Assembly (NCBI GenBank): GCA_937897665.1
Contig: CALCPB010000014.1
Coordinates: forward strand, 1-5,006
Direction of reading: 5' to 3'
Length of the DNA: 5,006 bases
From: an uncultured Halomicronema sp.
GTDB lineage: Bacteria; Cyanobacteriota; Cyanobacteriia; Phormidesmidales; Phormidesmidaceae
In this document: positions 1 through 5,006 of the stretch, in pieces
Layout: every line of letters starts with the position of its first letter
Position numbering within the stretch: position 1 is the stretch's first letter
The notes under the pieces: model-generated
Told to the model about the DNA's origin: nothing
Databases searched by the model: none
What the model saw: the letters and a program-made list of their open reading frames with translations, nothing else
Translations under genes and position numbers: made by a program

Positions 1-2221
1 GGAAACGAATCATTTCCTGACTGTCGCGCTCTTTGGCTAAATCCATCAGCGTAAAGTAATGGTGCCCACGCCAATCGGTATCAGCACCGCGATCGAGCAT
101 CAGTTGCGCCATCTCGGGAGTGCTGTAGCCGACGGCGGCAGACAGGGGCGTGTGGTTGTCATAAACTCGGGCGTTGATGCCCCAGCCATGATCGAGAAAG
201 AGTCGGACGGTCGCCACATGGTCATCCCGAATGGCACGGAACATTTCCTGCTTACGCAACTCGGCACCGCTGTCGAGCAAGGCTTGAATGATTGGCGCAT
301 CTTTAGGCGGCTGGCCAATGGGTTGCAGGGTCGCCATTAAGGGTGTGTAATCGTTGTCACCTGGCTGATTGGGGTCGGCTCCCAGATCGAGCAGTCGCTT
401 GACGAGTTGGGTGTTGTTTTTGCTGATCGCCTGATTGAGCGGTGTTTGCCCATCGGGATCGGCCTGGGTATAGTTGGCTCCCCGCGTCAGCAATTGATCG
501 ACGATTTCCCATTGTTCGCGGTCGATCGCTGCGGTGAGGGGGGTTTCGCGTGCATCGGGGAAATTGAGCTGGGCACCATTATCTAGCAGCAGCTTGGCGG
601 CAACCTGGCTTCGTTTTGCGATCGCCGCAGTTAGGGGCGTTTGCCCTGATGATACGGTCTGATTGAGATTCGCTCCCTGACTGATGAGTCTTTCTAACAG
701 GGGCTGATCACCCTGATTAATCGCATCCACCACTGCCTGTTGGTCATTACTGTTTTGCCCCCCTGCTGCGGTCAAACGATCGTTGCTACCCCGAGCACTT
801 TGCCCCGCATCCACTTGAGAATTTTGCCCCGCCTCAACCGGTGAACTTGGTCCAGCCTCAACTGGCGAGTTTTGTGCCACCGCAACCGGAGACGTTGGCG
901 CTGCATCGCCTTGGGCAAGTTGCCCGACATCAATCTGGGCACCGCGCTCTGACAACAAGGCGATGACGTCTGCTTGGTTGGCTTTGAGGATGCGGTGGAG
1001 GCGCTGGTCATCGACCGTGGCTCCCCGCTCAAGCAGAAACCGAGCAAGGGCCACATGATCTTGTTTAATCGCTTGCTCCAGCGGTGGCGCTACATAAATA
1101 TCGCCTTCGTTAATGTCTAACCCTTGGGCAATGAGCGTGTCGAGAAGGTCAAAGTCATCGGTGTCAGCCATTCCTGTCAAATTAATCGAACCTCTACCGA
1201 CATAGGGCATGCCAGCGTCGACTAACCGCTCAGCGATCGCTAAATCATCCAGTTGCAACGCCAGCATCAAGGCATTCTCCGGTTTATCCGACACGGTCCA
1301 TGTGTAGGTGACATCGGCACCGCGATTGAGGAGGAGTTGCACCAGGTTGAAATACTCTTGGCTCACCGCGAGGGCAAGTGGCGAGTTCCGCTTGTCACCC
1401 ACATTCGGATCGACACCGTGCTCTAGCGCTTGTCGCGCTAAGTCAGGCTGCCTTAGTTTAAGTGCCGTTTGCAGCAGAGTATGGCCTTCCGCGTCGAGCA
1501 GATTGGGGTTGTCGACGGTGCGTTCTAGCCACAGAGTCGTGATTTCTGGATCATTTTCTAAACAGCTCAGGCGCAATTCATCGAGGGCTCCCCCCGCTGC
1601 TAAAAAGTCAGCACTACAGACGTTGCTATGAGTGGCCGGTCGCCCGATCGTGAATTGCCAACGTGACCGATTTCTGTACGCGGTGATTCCAGCAACGATA
1701 CCGACTAGACATATGCCAATGCCAACCCACTTAGTCAGCAGAAGGCGTGGCGATGAAGATTGATCATTGCGAGTAGACTTTGGGGTTGGTGCTGCTGCCG
1801 TTCGCGTTTGTCGCACGGTTGCCGGAGAGCGGGTTTCGGCGACCTCTGCTGCCGTTGTCGCCGTCGAGGGAGCGTGAATCGTATCTAGGGCAGGGCGATC
1901 GCTCCGTATCTGGGTCGCATCCACTGTGGACGATAGCGACAACCGGTTCACCCACATCGCCGCCTCTTCATCGGCCCAAAAGCCCATCACTACCAACTCA
2001 GAAAACTGCGTCAGCTTTAGGCTCAGCAAGCCTTTTTGTACTGCCGCGGCCAACTGAGGATTGGGCACAGATTGTCCGGTTATCCGGACGGTTAAGCGCG
2101 ATGCCGTTGCTTGCACCTCCGCCCGCACCTGCTGCTGTCGGAATGACTGGTTGATCAGGGTAGCGATCGCCTGAGTATCCCCAGTTTGTGCGCGTTGTCG
2201 AAGCGATGGCGGATTCGTCAT
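1..2221 (-). CDS. Membrane-anchored ankyrin-repeat protein with a cyanobacterial N-terminal module (3' end outside window)
   Basis: The minus-strand frame is open from an ATG at 2221-2219 to the window edge: 740 residues and no stop, so the C-terminus is missing. Residues 6-92 form an alpha/beta-looking module also found in the protein at 3160-4215. Residues 100-160 are an Ala/Thr/Pro/Ser-rich linker. Residues 165-182 (WVGIGICLVGIVAGIT) are the only clear membrane helix. From about 204 onward come some 14 ankyrin-type repeats, recognised by TPL..A at the first helix and LL..GA(D/N) at the second: degenerate ones at 204-435, then after a linker with 8-residue repeats (444-475) clearer ones at 493-740, for example DGQTPLNQAI and RLLDLGADPN at 590-617. 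C202 and C220 are the only cysteines outside the helix, which would fit a disulfide if this part is exported; topology is otherwise unclear. Ankyrin arrays bind proteins; the partner is unknown. An in-frame TAA lies 16 codons upstream of the ATG. No good Shine-Dalgarno is seen, and an in-frame GTG five codons upstream is an alternative start. Confidence 0.93.
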   Translation of the reverse strand, partial: MTNPPSLRQRAQTGDTQAIATLINQSFRQQQVRAEVQATASRLTVRITGQSVPNPQLAAAVQKGLLSLKLTQFSELVVMGFWADEEAAMWVNRLSLSSTVDATQIRSDRPALDTIHAPSTATTAAEVAETRSPATVRQTRTAAAPTPKSTRNDQSSSPRLLLTKWVGIGICLVGIVAGITAYRNRSRWQFTIGRPATHSNVCSADFLAAGGALDELRLSCLENDPEITTLWLERTVDNPNLLDAEGHTLLQTALKLRQPDLARQALEHGVDPNVGDKRNSPLALAVSQEYFNLVQLLLNRGADVTYTWTVSDKPENALMLALQLDDLAIAERLVDAGMPYVGRGSINLTGMADTDDFDLLDTLIAQGLDINEGDIYVAPPLEQAIKQDHVALARFLLERGATVDDQRLHRILKANQADVIALLSERGAQIDVGQLAQGDAAPTSPVAVAQNSPVEAGPSSPVEAGQNSQVDAGQSARGSNDRLTAAGGQNSNDQQAVVDAINQGDQPLLERLISQGANLNQTVSSGQTPLTAAIAKRSQVAAKLLLDNGAQLNFPDARETPLTAAIDREQWEIVDQLLTRGANYTQADPDGQTPLNQAISKNNTQLVKRLLDLGADPNQPGDNDYTPLMATLQPIGQPPKDAPIIQALLDSGAELRKQEMFRAIRDDHVATVRLFLDHGWGINARVYDNHTPLSAAVGYSTPEMAQLMLDRGADTDWRGHHYFTLMDLAKERDSQEMIRF
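797..892 (-). repeat. Four tandem 24-bp units encoding an 8-residue repeat in the inter-ankyrin linker
   Basis: Residues 444-475 of the ankyrin protein read as four consecutive octads: SPVAVAQN, SPVEAGPS, SPVEAGQN, SQVDAGQS. The array is exactly 96 bp with no indels. Third codon positions differ between units (TCT, TCG, TCA for Ser), so the array is not newly made. A weaker fifth relative (LTAAGGQNS, about residues 483-491) follows. The array separates the degenerate first ankyrin block from the clearer second block, so it probably acts as a flexible spacer and is likely to vary in copy number between strains. Confidence 0.8.
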
Positions 2222-2270
2222 GAGTACATTCTGAGCCACCTGAATACTCAAAGTTGAGCACGCGACTTAA

Positions 2271-2285
2271 AAGACTCTCAGTCTT
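2271..2285. promoter_or_regulatory. Perfect inverted repeat AAGACT-CTC-AGTCTT upstream of the ankyrin gene
   Basis: Two 6-bp arms are separated by 3 bases, 50 bp upstream of the ankyrin gene start. It could be an operator half-site pair or a small hairpin in the 5' leader. There is no T-run, so it is not a terminator. No equivalent was found in the unit B intergenic region, which lowers confidence that it is functional. Confidence 0.25.
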
Positions 2286-2427
2286 CGCAATGACACACTG
2301 TAAGCTTCAAGTGACATATTCTCTGTGCACAAGCTAAAGTGCCCAGAAAAAACAAGCGAATCGCTACCCTAAAGAAATATTTGTTTCCTGTATGAACACC
2401 CCTTCAACTGACAATAAAGTTCCATAA

Positions 2428-2441
2428 TCAAGCATAGAATC
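2428..2441 (+). promoter_or_regulatory. Upstream motif TCAAgcATAGAATC shared with unit B
   Basis: Twelve of 14 bases match the sequence at 4557-4570 ahead of the paralogous gene. The TAGAAT inside it resembles a bacterial -10 hexamer, but no matching -35 was found. In this copy the motif ends 30 bases before the ATG at 2472; in unit B it ends 5 bases before the ATG. It is either a retained promoter or leader element or simply residual homology from the duplication. Confidence 0.35.
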
Positions 2442-2471
2442 TAACTTTTATGACATTAATAGGTTGCGTTT

Positions 2472-2747
2472 ATGACATTTATGATGAAACATGTGGCTTG
2501 GGTTGACCTAGCTTTTAATATCCTTAGCTTGATGGTGTACTTTATGTTTGGTCATCGCATTTGTTAAAAAATATCAACCTTTTGCCTAGTCTATTTATTC
2601 ATCATTTTGGGGCTCATTGGTCTGACGACTATCAGTGCCTTGTCAACCTTTTTGTCGGCGAGAGTTAGCATTATCCTAGGGTGCTTATTATTTGTGTTGT
2701 CTGGGCTCAATCTTTTGTGGGCACTCTCTTTGGTGTCTGATAAGTAA
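2472..2747 (+). pseudogene. Small three-helix membrane protein, unit A copy, interrupted by TAA at codon 32
   Basis: Reading from the ATG at 2472, the frame encodes MTFMMKHVAWVDLAFN..., hits TAA at 2565-2567 (codon 32), then continues as clean hydrophobic protein sequence to a TAA at 2745-2747. It is collinear, without any indel, with the intact 91-residue protein at 4576-4851: 53 of 91 positions are identical by hand count. The interrupted codon is TAT (Tyr) in the intact copy, one base change away. Many differences are at third codon positions, so both copies evolved under protein-level selection after duplication. The part after the stop is at least as well conserved as the part before it, so the break is probably recent, or the downstream part is still translated. 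The family and function are not recognised. It lies divergent to the ankyrin gene. Confidence 0.85.
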
Positions 2748-2946
2748 GAATCATTGAGAGCATTGACAGCAGACTTTTTATCCGCCTAATTAGTGAAGCG
2801 CTTCTAGGTATCCTACGGTTCAACTCATGACCTGACTCATCAAGCTTGAGGATTGCAGACTGTCGGTTTTGATTTGGGCAATCGCGGATTCGTCAGGAGC
2901 AATATTCGTAGATTTAGATTTCAGTAGATCTCCTTATCATTTGAGA
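2748..2946. other. Spacer between the unit A pseudogene and the unit B large gene
   Basis: This stretch contains two 10-bp palindromes (GAAGCGCTTC at 2795-2804 and TCAAGCTTGA at 2840-2849) and the possible 34-codon minus-strand ORF listed separately. A T-run at 2775-2779 follows the pseudogene, but I see no stem in front of it, so no terminator is called. The 12-mer GCGGATTCGTCA at 2884-2895 also occurs at 2209-2220 over the ankyrin start codon. If the units are tandem duplicates, the duplication joint should lie in or near this stretch. Confidence 0.4.
2820..2924 (-). CDS. Possible 34-residue peptide ORF with strong SD but CTG start
   Basis: On the minus strand AAGGAG (2935-2930) is followed after five bases by CTG (2924-2922), which opens 34 codons ending in TGA at 2822-2820. 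The sequence would read (M)KSKSTNIAPDESAIAQIK, then a Ser/Gln/Met-rich end. It begins 22 bases after the TAA that ends the extended frame of the upstream membrane protein gene, a spacing typical of an operon partner. Against it: CTG is a very rare start, no homologue is recognised, and 34 codons can be open by chance. It could be a genuine small gene, one whose ATG mutated to CTG, or nothing. Confidence 0.25.
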   Translation of the reverse strand: MKSKSTNIAPDESAIAQIKTDSLQSSSLMSQVMS

Positions 2947-3159
2947 TTAGCGAAACGATTCGAAACCATAGATTTCTCCTAGTATGCCTAGCGTTTTTAT
3001 CGCCCCATCCCCGTCTTTCCTAGTCGTAATGGATAACAGTCCTAAGTTCCAATAGCGACTGTCAGTGTAATTAGCAGAACTCGCTAACTCAAGCGCAGCA
3101 ACATCAGCAATGAGATCTTCTAGATAGGGATTCGGGTTCTGATTTTGACCTAGCGCTAG
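2947..3159 (-). pseudogene. In-frame C-terminal continuation of the multi-pass membrane protein beyond its TAG stop
   Basis: After the TAG at 3160-3162 the same minus-strand frame continues for 70 codons to TAA at 2947-2949. The sequence looks like real folded protein: an Asn/Pro-rich start, a helix-like segment (DLIADVAALELASSANYTD), then two beta-like segments (SRYWNLGLLSI and KTLGILGEIYGF). As I recall the DUF4359 pattern, it is a membrane helix, an NP plus nearby tyrosines, then an NY.L.SI-type strand and a K.IGI.G strand. Here the helix, NP335-336 and Y342/Y344 lie before the stop and the two strands after it, so the TAG would cut one domain in two. This is either the separated tail of a pseudogene or a tail reached by readthrough. 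The DUF4359 match is from memory and tentative; the coding character of the extension is better supported. Confidence 0.7.
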
Positions 3160-4215
3160 CTATGGATTATTGATGATGGCCAGATATTGGTAGTGTTGCT
3201 CCGCCATCGGATTCGAGATTGTTAAAACGATGCAGGCAATCACTAAGAAACTAATGGCAAAAGCTTCTTGAGTACGCAAAAAGCGCTGCAGACAGTTGGC
3301 AAGTTCGCTAAAGACTGTGGCCGGTGCATGAGCTTTGAAATACTTCGAAAGTCTCTTGTATAGCCAGATCGCGGTAACAATAACTACGATCACATTAGGG
3401 AAACCAATAGTAACTGCCCCGCTCGGCAGTTCCTGTTGCAGGTTGATTAAACGATTGAAGCTGGCCCAACTGGCAACCACCCAACTTCCCGTCATCACGG
3501 CTTGGGTAACTTCAGATTCCGCCCGATCAACGACCCACTTGATAATCTCTAAACCGATCCAAAACATTGCTAAATGTAGAGCTATCTTTAAACCAAGATA
3601 GAAGAACAGCGACTGGGTCGTTTCACCCGTCGAGGGAATCCAAAAAGCACGAGAGTATGGCAAATCGAACCAGCGCTGACGCTCAAAAATCGTAATCAAC
3701 CAGCCGTTATAAGTGATGTCGCGCCAGCCCCCAAACGGAATCTGCACCGTATTGAGCAGCTTCAGCGTGCTTCTAAACATCAGGGCAATGCTCATGCAGC
3801 AGACGATCGCTCTGGCTAAATTGGCCCCGAACTCCCCAAAAGTTTGGCTAACTATTTGCCGAATATCAGCGAGCCAAGGTATCTGATAATCCGGGAAATC
3901 TTGGAGTGCGACTCCTGAAGGCCAAGAAATATAGTCGGTCCAGCAAGCTTTTCGTTGCCCCTGTCGATAGGCCACCACCTTGAGTTCATCAATATTCTGG
4001 ATGTTCAATTTTTTGAGCCCTTGCTTGATGCGCTCGGCGAGCGATCGCGCTGGAATGTCACGTGTGGTGAGCCAAATGACCAGGCAGCCACCGTTTATTT
4101 TTACCTGCACCTGTACGCCCTCGTGGCGCAGAGCTTGGGTGAGTAGTTGGGTGAGGGCAATCGCATCTCCCTGCTGAGCTTGCCGTTTGAGCGACTCTAA
4201 TTTGGACTGTGGCAC
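3160..4215 (-). CDS. Multi-pass membrane protein with the cyanobacterial N-terminal module, ending at an apparent premature TAG
   Basis: The product is 351 residues, starting at GTG (4215-4213). Residues 8-94 are the module shared with the ankyrin protein: SLKRQAQQGD at 8-17, a beta-like LVIWLTT at 45-51, and ERIKQGLKKL at 61-70. Hydrophobic segments are at about 133-149, 202-222, 268-286 and 318-335, with a weaker one near 240-255, so four or five helices. The loop after 286 is rich in Lys/Arg and so probably cytoplasmic. No catalytic motif is seen and function is unknown. The TAG at codon 352 looks premature because the frame continues as protein-like sequence to 2947 (421 residues in all). 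The start is uncertain too: no ATG exists between the upstream in-frame TAA and this GTG, the GTG lacks a nearby Shine-Dalgarno, and the only AGGA lies 27 bases upstream inside a possible hairpin (4230-4255). The gene may be a pseudogene or use readthrough. Confidence 0.8.
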   Translation of the reverse strand: MPQSKLESLKRQAQQGDAIALTQLLTQALRHEGVQVQVKINGGCLVIWLTTRDIPARSLAERIKQGLKKLNIQNIDELKVVAYRQGQRKACWTDYISWPSGVALQDFPDYQIPWLADIRQIVSQTFGEFGANLARAIVCCMSIALMFRSTLKLLNTVQIPFGGWRDITYNGWLITIFERQRWFDLPYSRAFWIPSTGETTQSLFFYLGLKIALHLAMFWIGLEIIKWVVDRAESEVTQAVMTGSWVVASWASFNRLINLQQELPSGAVTIGFPNVIVVIVTAIWLYKRLSKYFKAHAPATVFSELANCLQRFLRTQEAFAISFLVIACIVLTISNPMAEQHYQYLAIINNP

Positions 4216-4476
4216 GTCTAATCGTTGAGTTAAATACTTTTTCCTGACGATTTAAGCTGCCCAAGCAGTCTGGTTTTGTACCTTTAAGTTATGCAGAAGG
4301 ATTTTGATGCCCTGGATAGCGAAGTGAGGCATTCAAGTTAGAGATCGCGTTGCCTAAAGCAGGAGATCGGCGGTCCGATCGCGCCTAACCACACTAATCG
4401 GTAGGAAATAGCGACTTTTCAACCAGCAATCTGGGGTTTTCTCTACTCTTGAGATAGTGTCTGTCAACCGGCGACT

Positions 4477-4557
4477 TCAGCCGCATTTGATTGACCGTTT
4501 TGTTTCGATGTGAATGCCGCCTGTGCCATCGGGAATATCTAGAGAGTAGCGAGTCAT
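4477..4557 (-). CDS. Possible 26-residue ORF or gene remnant (MTRYSLDIPDG...)
   Basis: A minus-strand ATG at 4557-4555 opens 26 codons ending in TGA at 4479-4477. The peptide MTRYSLDIPDGTGGIHIETK looks more protein-like than chance sequence, with alternating beta-strand residues around a DGTGG turn. The frame continues 40 codons past the TGA to a TAG at 4356-4354, but that part does not look like protein. I do not recognise it. It may be the 5' end of a gene lost during rearrangement, or chance. No good ribosome binding site was found. Its start overlaps the shared motif ahead of the opposite-strand gene. Confidence 0.2.
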   Translation of the reverse strand: MTRYSLDIPDGTGGIHIETKRSIKCG

Positions 4558-4570
4558 CAATAATAGAATC
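4557..4570 (+). promoter_or_regulatory. Upstream motif TCAAtaATAGAATC shared with unit A
   Basis: This matches 12 of 14 bases at 2428-2441. Here it ends five bases before the ATG at 4576. If the TAGAAT inside it served as a -10 box, the transcript would be leaderless or nearly so, which would fit the absence of a Shine-Dalgarno ahead of this gene; that is inference only. Confidence 0.35.
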
Positions 4571-4575
4571 CCATT

Positions 4576-4851
4576 ATGACGTTTGTCTTCAAGCATATTG
4601 CCTGGCTAGATCTGGCTTTTAACGTGGGGAGTCTGCTGTTGTTTTTTATTTACAGCGATCGCTTCGGCTATAAACTGCAAATGGCAGGATTCCTCTATCT
4701 ATTCATCATCTTGGGGTTGGTTGCGGGGTCAGCGCTGAGCGCTTTATCGACTTTTTTGTCAGCCCGAGCCAGCATCATTCTGGGTTGCCTACTGTTTATG
4801 CCATCCGGCATCAATCTGCTGTTTGCCCTTGTCTGTGCGTCTGAAAAGTAA
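4576..4851 (+). CDS. Small three-helix membrane protein, unit B copy (intact)
   Basis: The product has 91 residues, from ATG at 4576 to TAA at 4849-4851. Three hydrophobic segments are seen: about 9-26 (AWLDLAFNVGSLLLFFIY), 39-58 (FLYLFIILGLVAGSALSALS) and 67-88 (SIILGCLLFMPSGINLLFAL). Short polar stretches separate them: SDRFGYKLQ after the first, and TFLSARA between the second and third. That it is a real gene is supported by the paralogue at 2472-2747, which matches 53 of 91 positions without gaps while differing widely at third codon positions. The most conserved block is residues 41-74, covering helix 2, the SALSTFLSAR loop and the start of helix 3. I recognise no named family or function. 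No Shine-Dalgarno is evident. It is divergent from the multi-pass membrane protein gene, and the same pairing recurs in unit A, so the two products may act together. Confidence 0.85.
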   Translation: MTFVFKHIAWLDLAFNVGSLLLFFIYSDRFGYKLQMAGFLYLFIILGLVAGSALSALSTFLSARASIILGCLLFMPSGINLLFALVCASEK

Positions 4852-5006
4852 TGGTGACTTTGTGGCTGATTGTGGGTGCTCATCTGCAGGTATCGGAGCA
4901 TCCAAAAATGAGTCAAACAAGGGCACCCGTTACTTGCAGCTAATCGTGACGCCACCTTAGCCGTTGTGGGCTGCGGGCTCCGGTAAAAGGTGATCGCCAA
5001 GTGGGA
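4852..5006. other. Region downstream of the small membrane protein gene, no supported gene
   Basis: A possible hairpin lies 22 bases after the stop codon (GGGTGCTC at 4874-4881 with GAGCATCC at 4896-4903, one G-U pair, 14-base loop). GGGTGC could instead pair with GCACCC at 4923-4928, so two exclusive structures are possible. An A-run rather than a T-run follows, so this is not a standard intrinsic terminator. A minus-strand ORF entering from 5000 runs back into the small membrane gene as antisense and is not supported. Confidence 0.3.

Larger units (their letters stand above)
2222..2471. promoter_or_regulatory. Divergent intergenic region of unit A
   Basis: These 250 bases separate the minus-strand ankyrin gene from the plus-strand small membrane protein pseudogene, so promoters in both directions should lie here. 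The stretch is visibly more AT-rich than the ankyrin gene. I see no convincing paired -35/-10 set for either strand. It contains a perfect short inverted repeat (2271-2285) and a sequence motif shared with the corresponding region of unit B (2428-2441), both listed separately. Confidence 0.4.
4216..4575. promoter_or_regulatory. Divergent intergenic region of unit B
   Basis: These 360 bases lie between the divergent large and small membrane protein genes. They contain two short hairpins: 4230-4255 (arms TTAAAT/ATTTAA, loop 14, enclosing the AGGA upstream of the minus-strand gene) and 4365-4380 (GATCGG-CGGT-CCGATC). There is a possible 26-residue minus-strand ORF at 4477-4557 and the shared motif at 4557-4570. 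A perfect TTGACA occurs on the minus strand at 4467-4462, but no acceptable -10 follows at normal spacing. Neither hairpin has a T-run, so no terminator is called. Otherwise I see nothing in it. Confidence 0.4.
618..4662. repeat. Six dispersed GCGATCGC (HIP1) octamers
   Basis: Exact copies lie at 618-625, 1233-1240, 1895-1902, 2163-2170, 4041-4048 and 4655-4662. Six exact 8-mers in 5 kb is far above chance and is the usual signature of HIP1-rich cyanobacterial genomes. Four lie in the ankyrin gene, one in the multi-pass protein gene and one in the intact small membrane gene. None lies in intergenic DNA or in the interrupted small membrane copy. Confidence 0.85.

Noticed and set aside
59..340. 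Plus-strand 93-codon ORF opposite the ankyrin gene
   Set aside because: It lies wholly antisense to clear ankyrin repeats; its composition is explained by the opposite strand.
772..1056. Minus-strand 94-codon ORF within the ankyrin gene
   Set aside because: It is an out-of-frame shadow on the same strand; the ankyrin frame is continuous through it.
1998..2261. Minus-strand ORF starting upstream of the ankyrin ATG
   Set aside because: It overlaps the conserved N-terminal module in another frame, and its product is low-complexity Gly/Ala/Ser/Arg sequence with no domain features.
2884..2895. 12-mer GCGGATTCGTCA repeated from the ankyrin start (2209-2220) as a second module start
   Set aside because: The match fades quickly outside the 12-mer and no module sequence follows; probably chance.
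2472..3162. Alternative genetic code explaining the in-frame TAA and TAG
   Set aside because: Two different stop codons are involved, and the 740-codon ankyrin frame uses neither as sense.
3335..3601. Plus-strand 88-codon ORF
   Set aside because: It is antisense to membrane helices of the multi-pass protein; no start context or domain.
4365..4380. GATCGG-CGGT-CCGATC hairpin as a terminator
   Set aside because: There is no T-run on either strand, and both flanking genes are divergent, so no transcript is expected to end there.
4462..4467. Perfect TTGACA (-35 type) on the minus strand
   Set aside because: No acceptable -10 hexamer follows at 16-18 bases, and it lies about 250 bases from the downstream gene.
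4695..5000. Minus-strand 101-codon ORF over the 3' half of the intact small membrane gene
   Set aside because: Two thirds of it is antisense to the conserved paralogous gene, and the remaining N-terminal part shows no recognisable domain.

Overview
The window looks cyanobacterial. It holds six copies of the octamer GCGATCGC (the HIP1 palindrome typical of cyanobacterial chromosomes), has moderate GC, and carries a protein module that I recall only from cyanobacteria. No tRNA, rRNA, CRISPR array or transposase is visible.

Layout. (1) Positions 1-2221, minus strand: the first 740 residues of a membrane-anchored ankyrin-repeat protein, open throughout and running off the left edge. (2) 2222-2471: a divergent intergenic region. 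(3) 2472-2747, plus strand: a small three-helix membrane protein gene broken by an in-frame TAA at codon 32. (4) 2748-2946: a short spacer that may hold a 34-residue minus-strand ORF with a good ribosome binding site but a CTG start. (5) 4215-2947, minus strand: a multi-pass membrane protein. Its annotatable ORF ends at a TAG at 3160-3162, but the same frame continues for 70 convincing protein-like codons to a TAA at 2947. (6) 4216-4575: a gene-poor divergent intergenic region. (7) 4576-4851, plus strand: an intact paralogue of the broken small membrane protein. (8) 4852-5006: no supported gene.

The main point is that the locus is two copies of one divergent two-gene unit. In each unit a minus-strand gene begins with the same roughly 90-residue N-terminal module, and a small plus-strand membrane protein gene lies just upstream of it. 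The two N-terminal modules align without gaps over 87 residues (25 identities by hand count). The two small proteins align without gaps over 91 positions (53 identities). The parts behind the N-terminal module differ completely: ankyrin repeats in unit A, several membrane helices plus a DUF4359-like tail in unit B. Each unit also carries one premature in-frame stop, in the small protein of unit A and in the large protein of unit B, so the units may be decaying in complementary ways.

No function can be assigned with confidence. The gene products are mostly membrane proteins, so a membrane-associated sensing, scaffolding or stress role is possible, but that is inference only.
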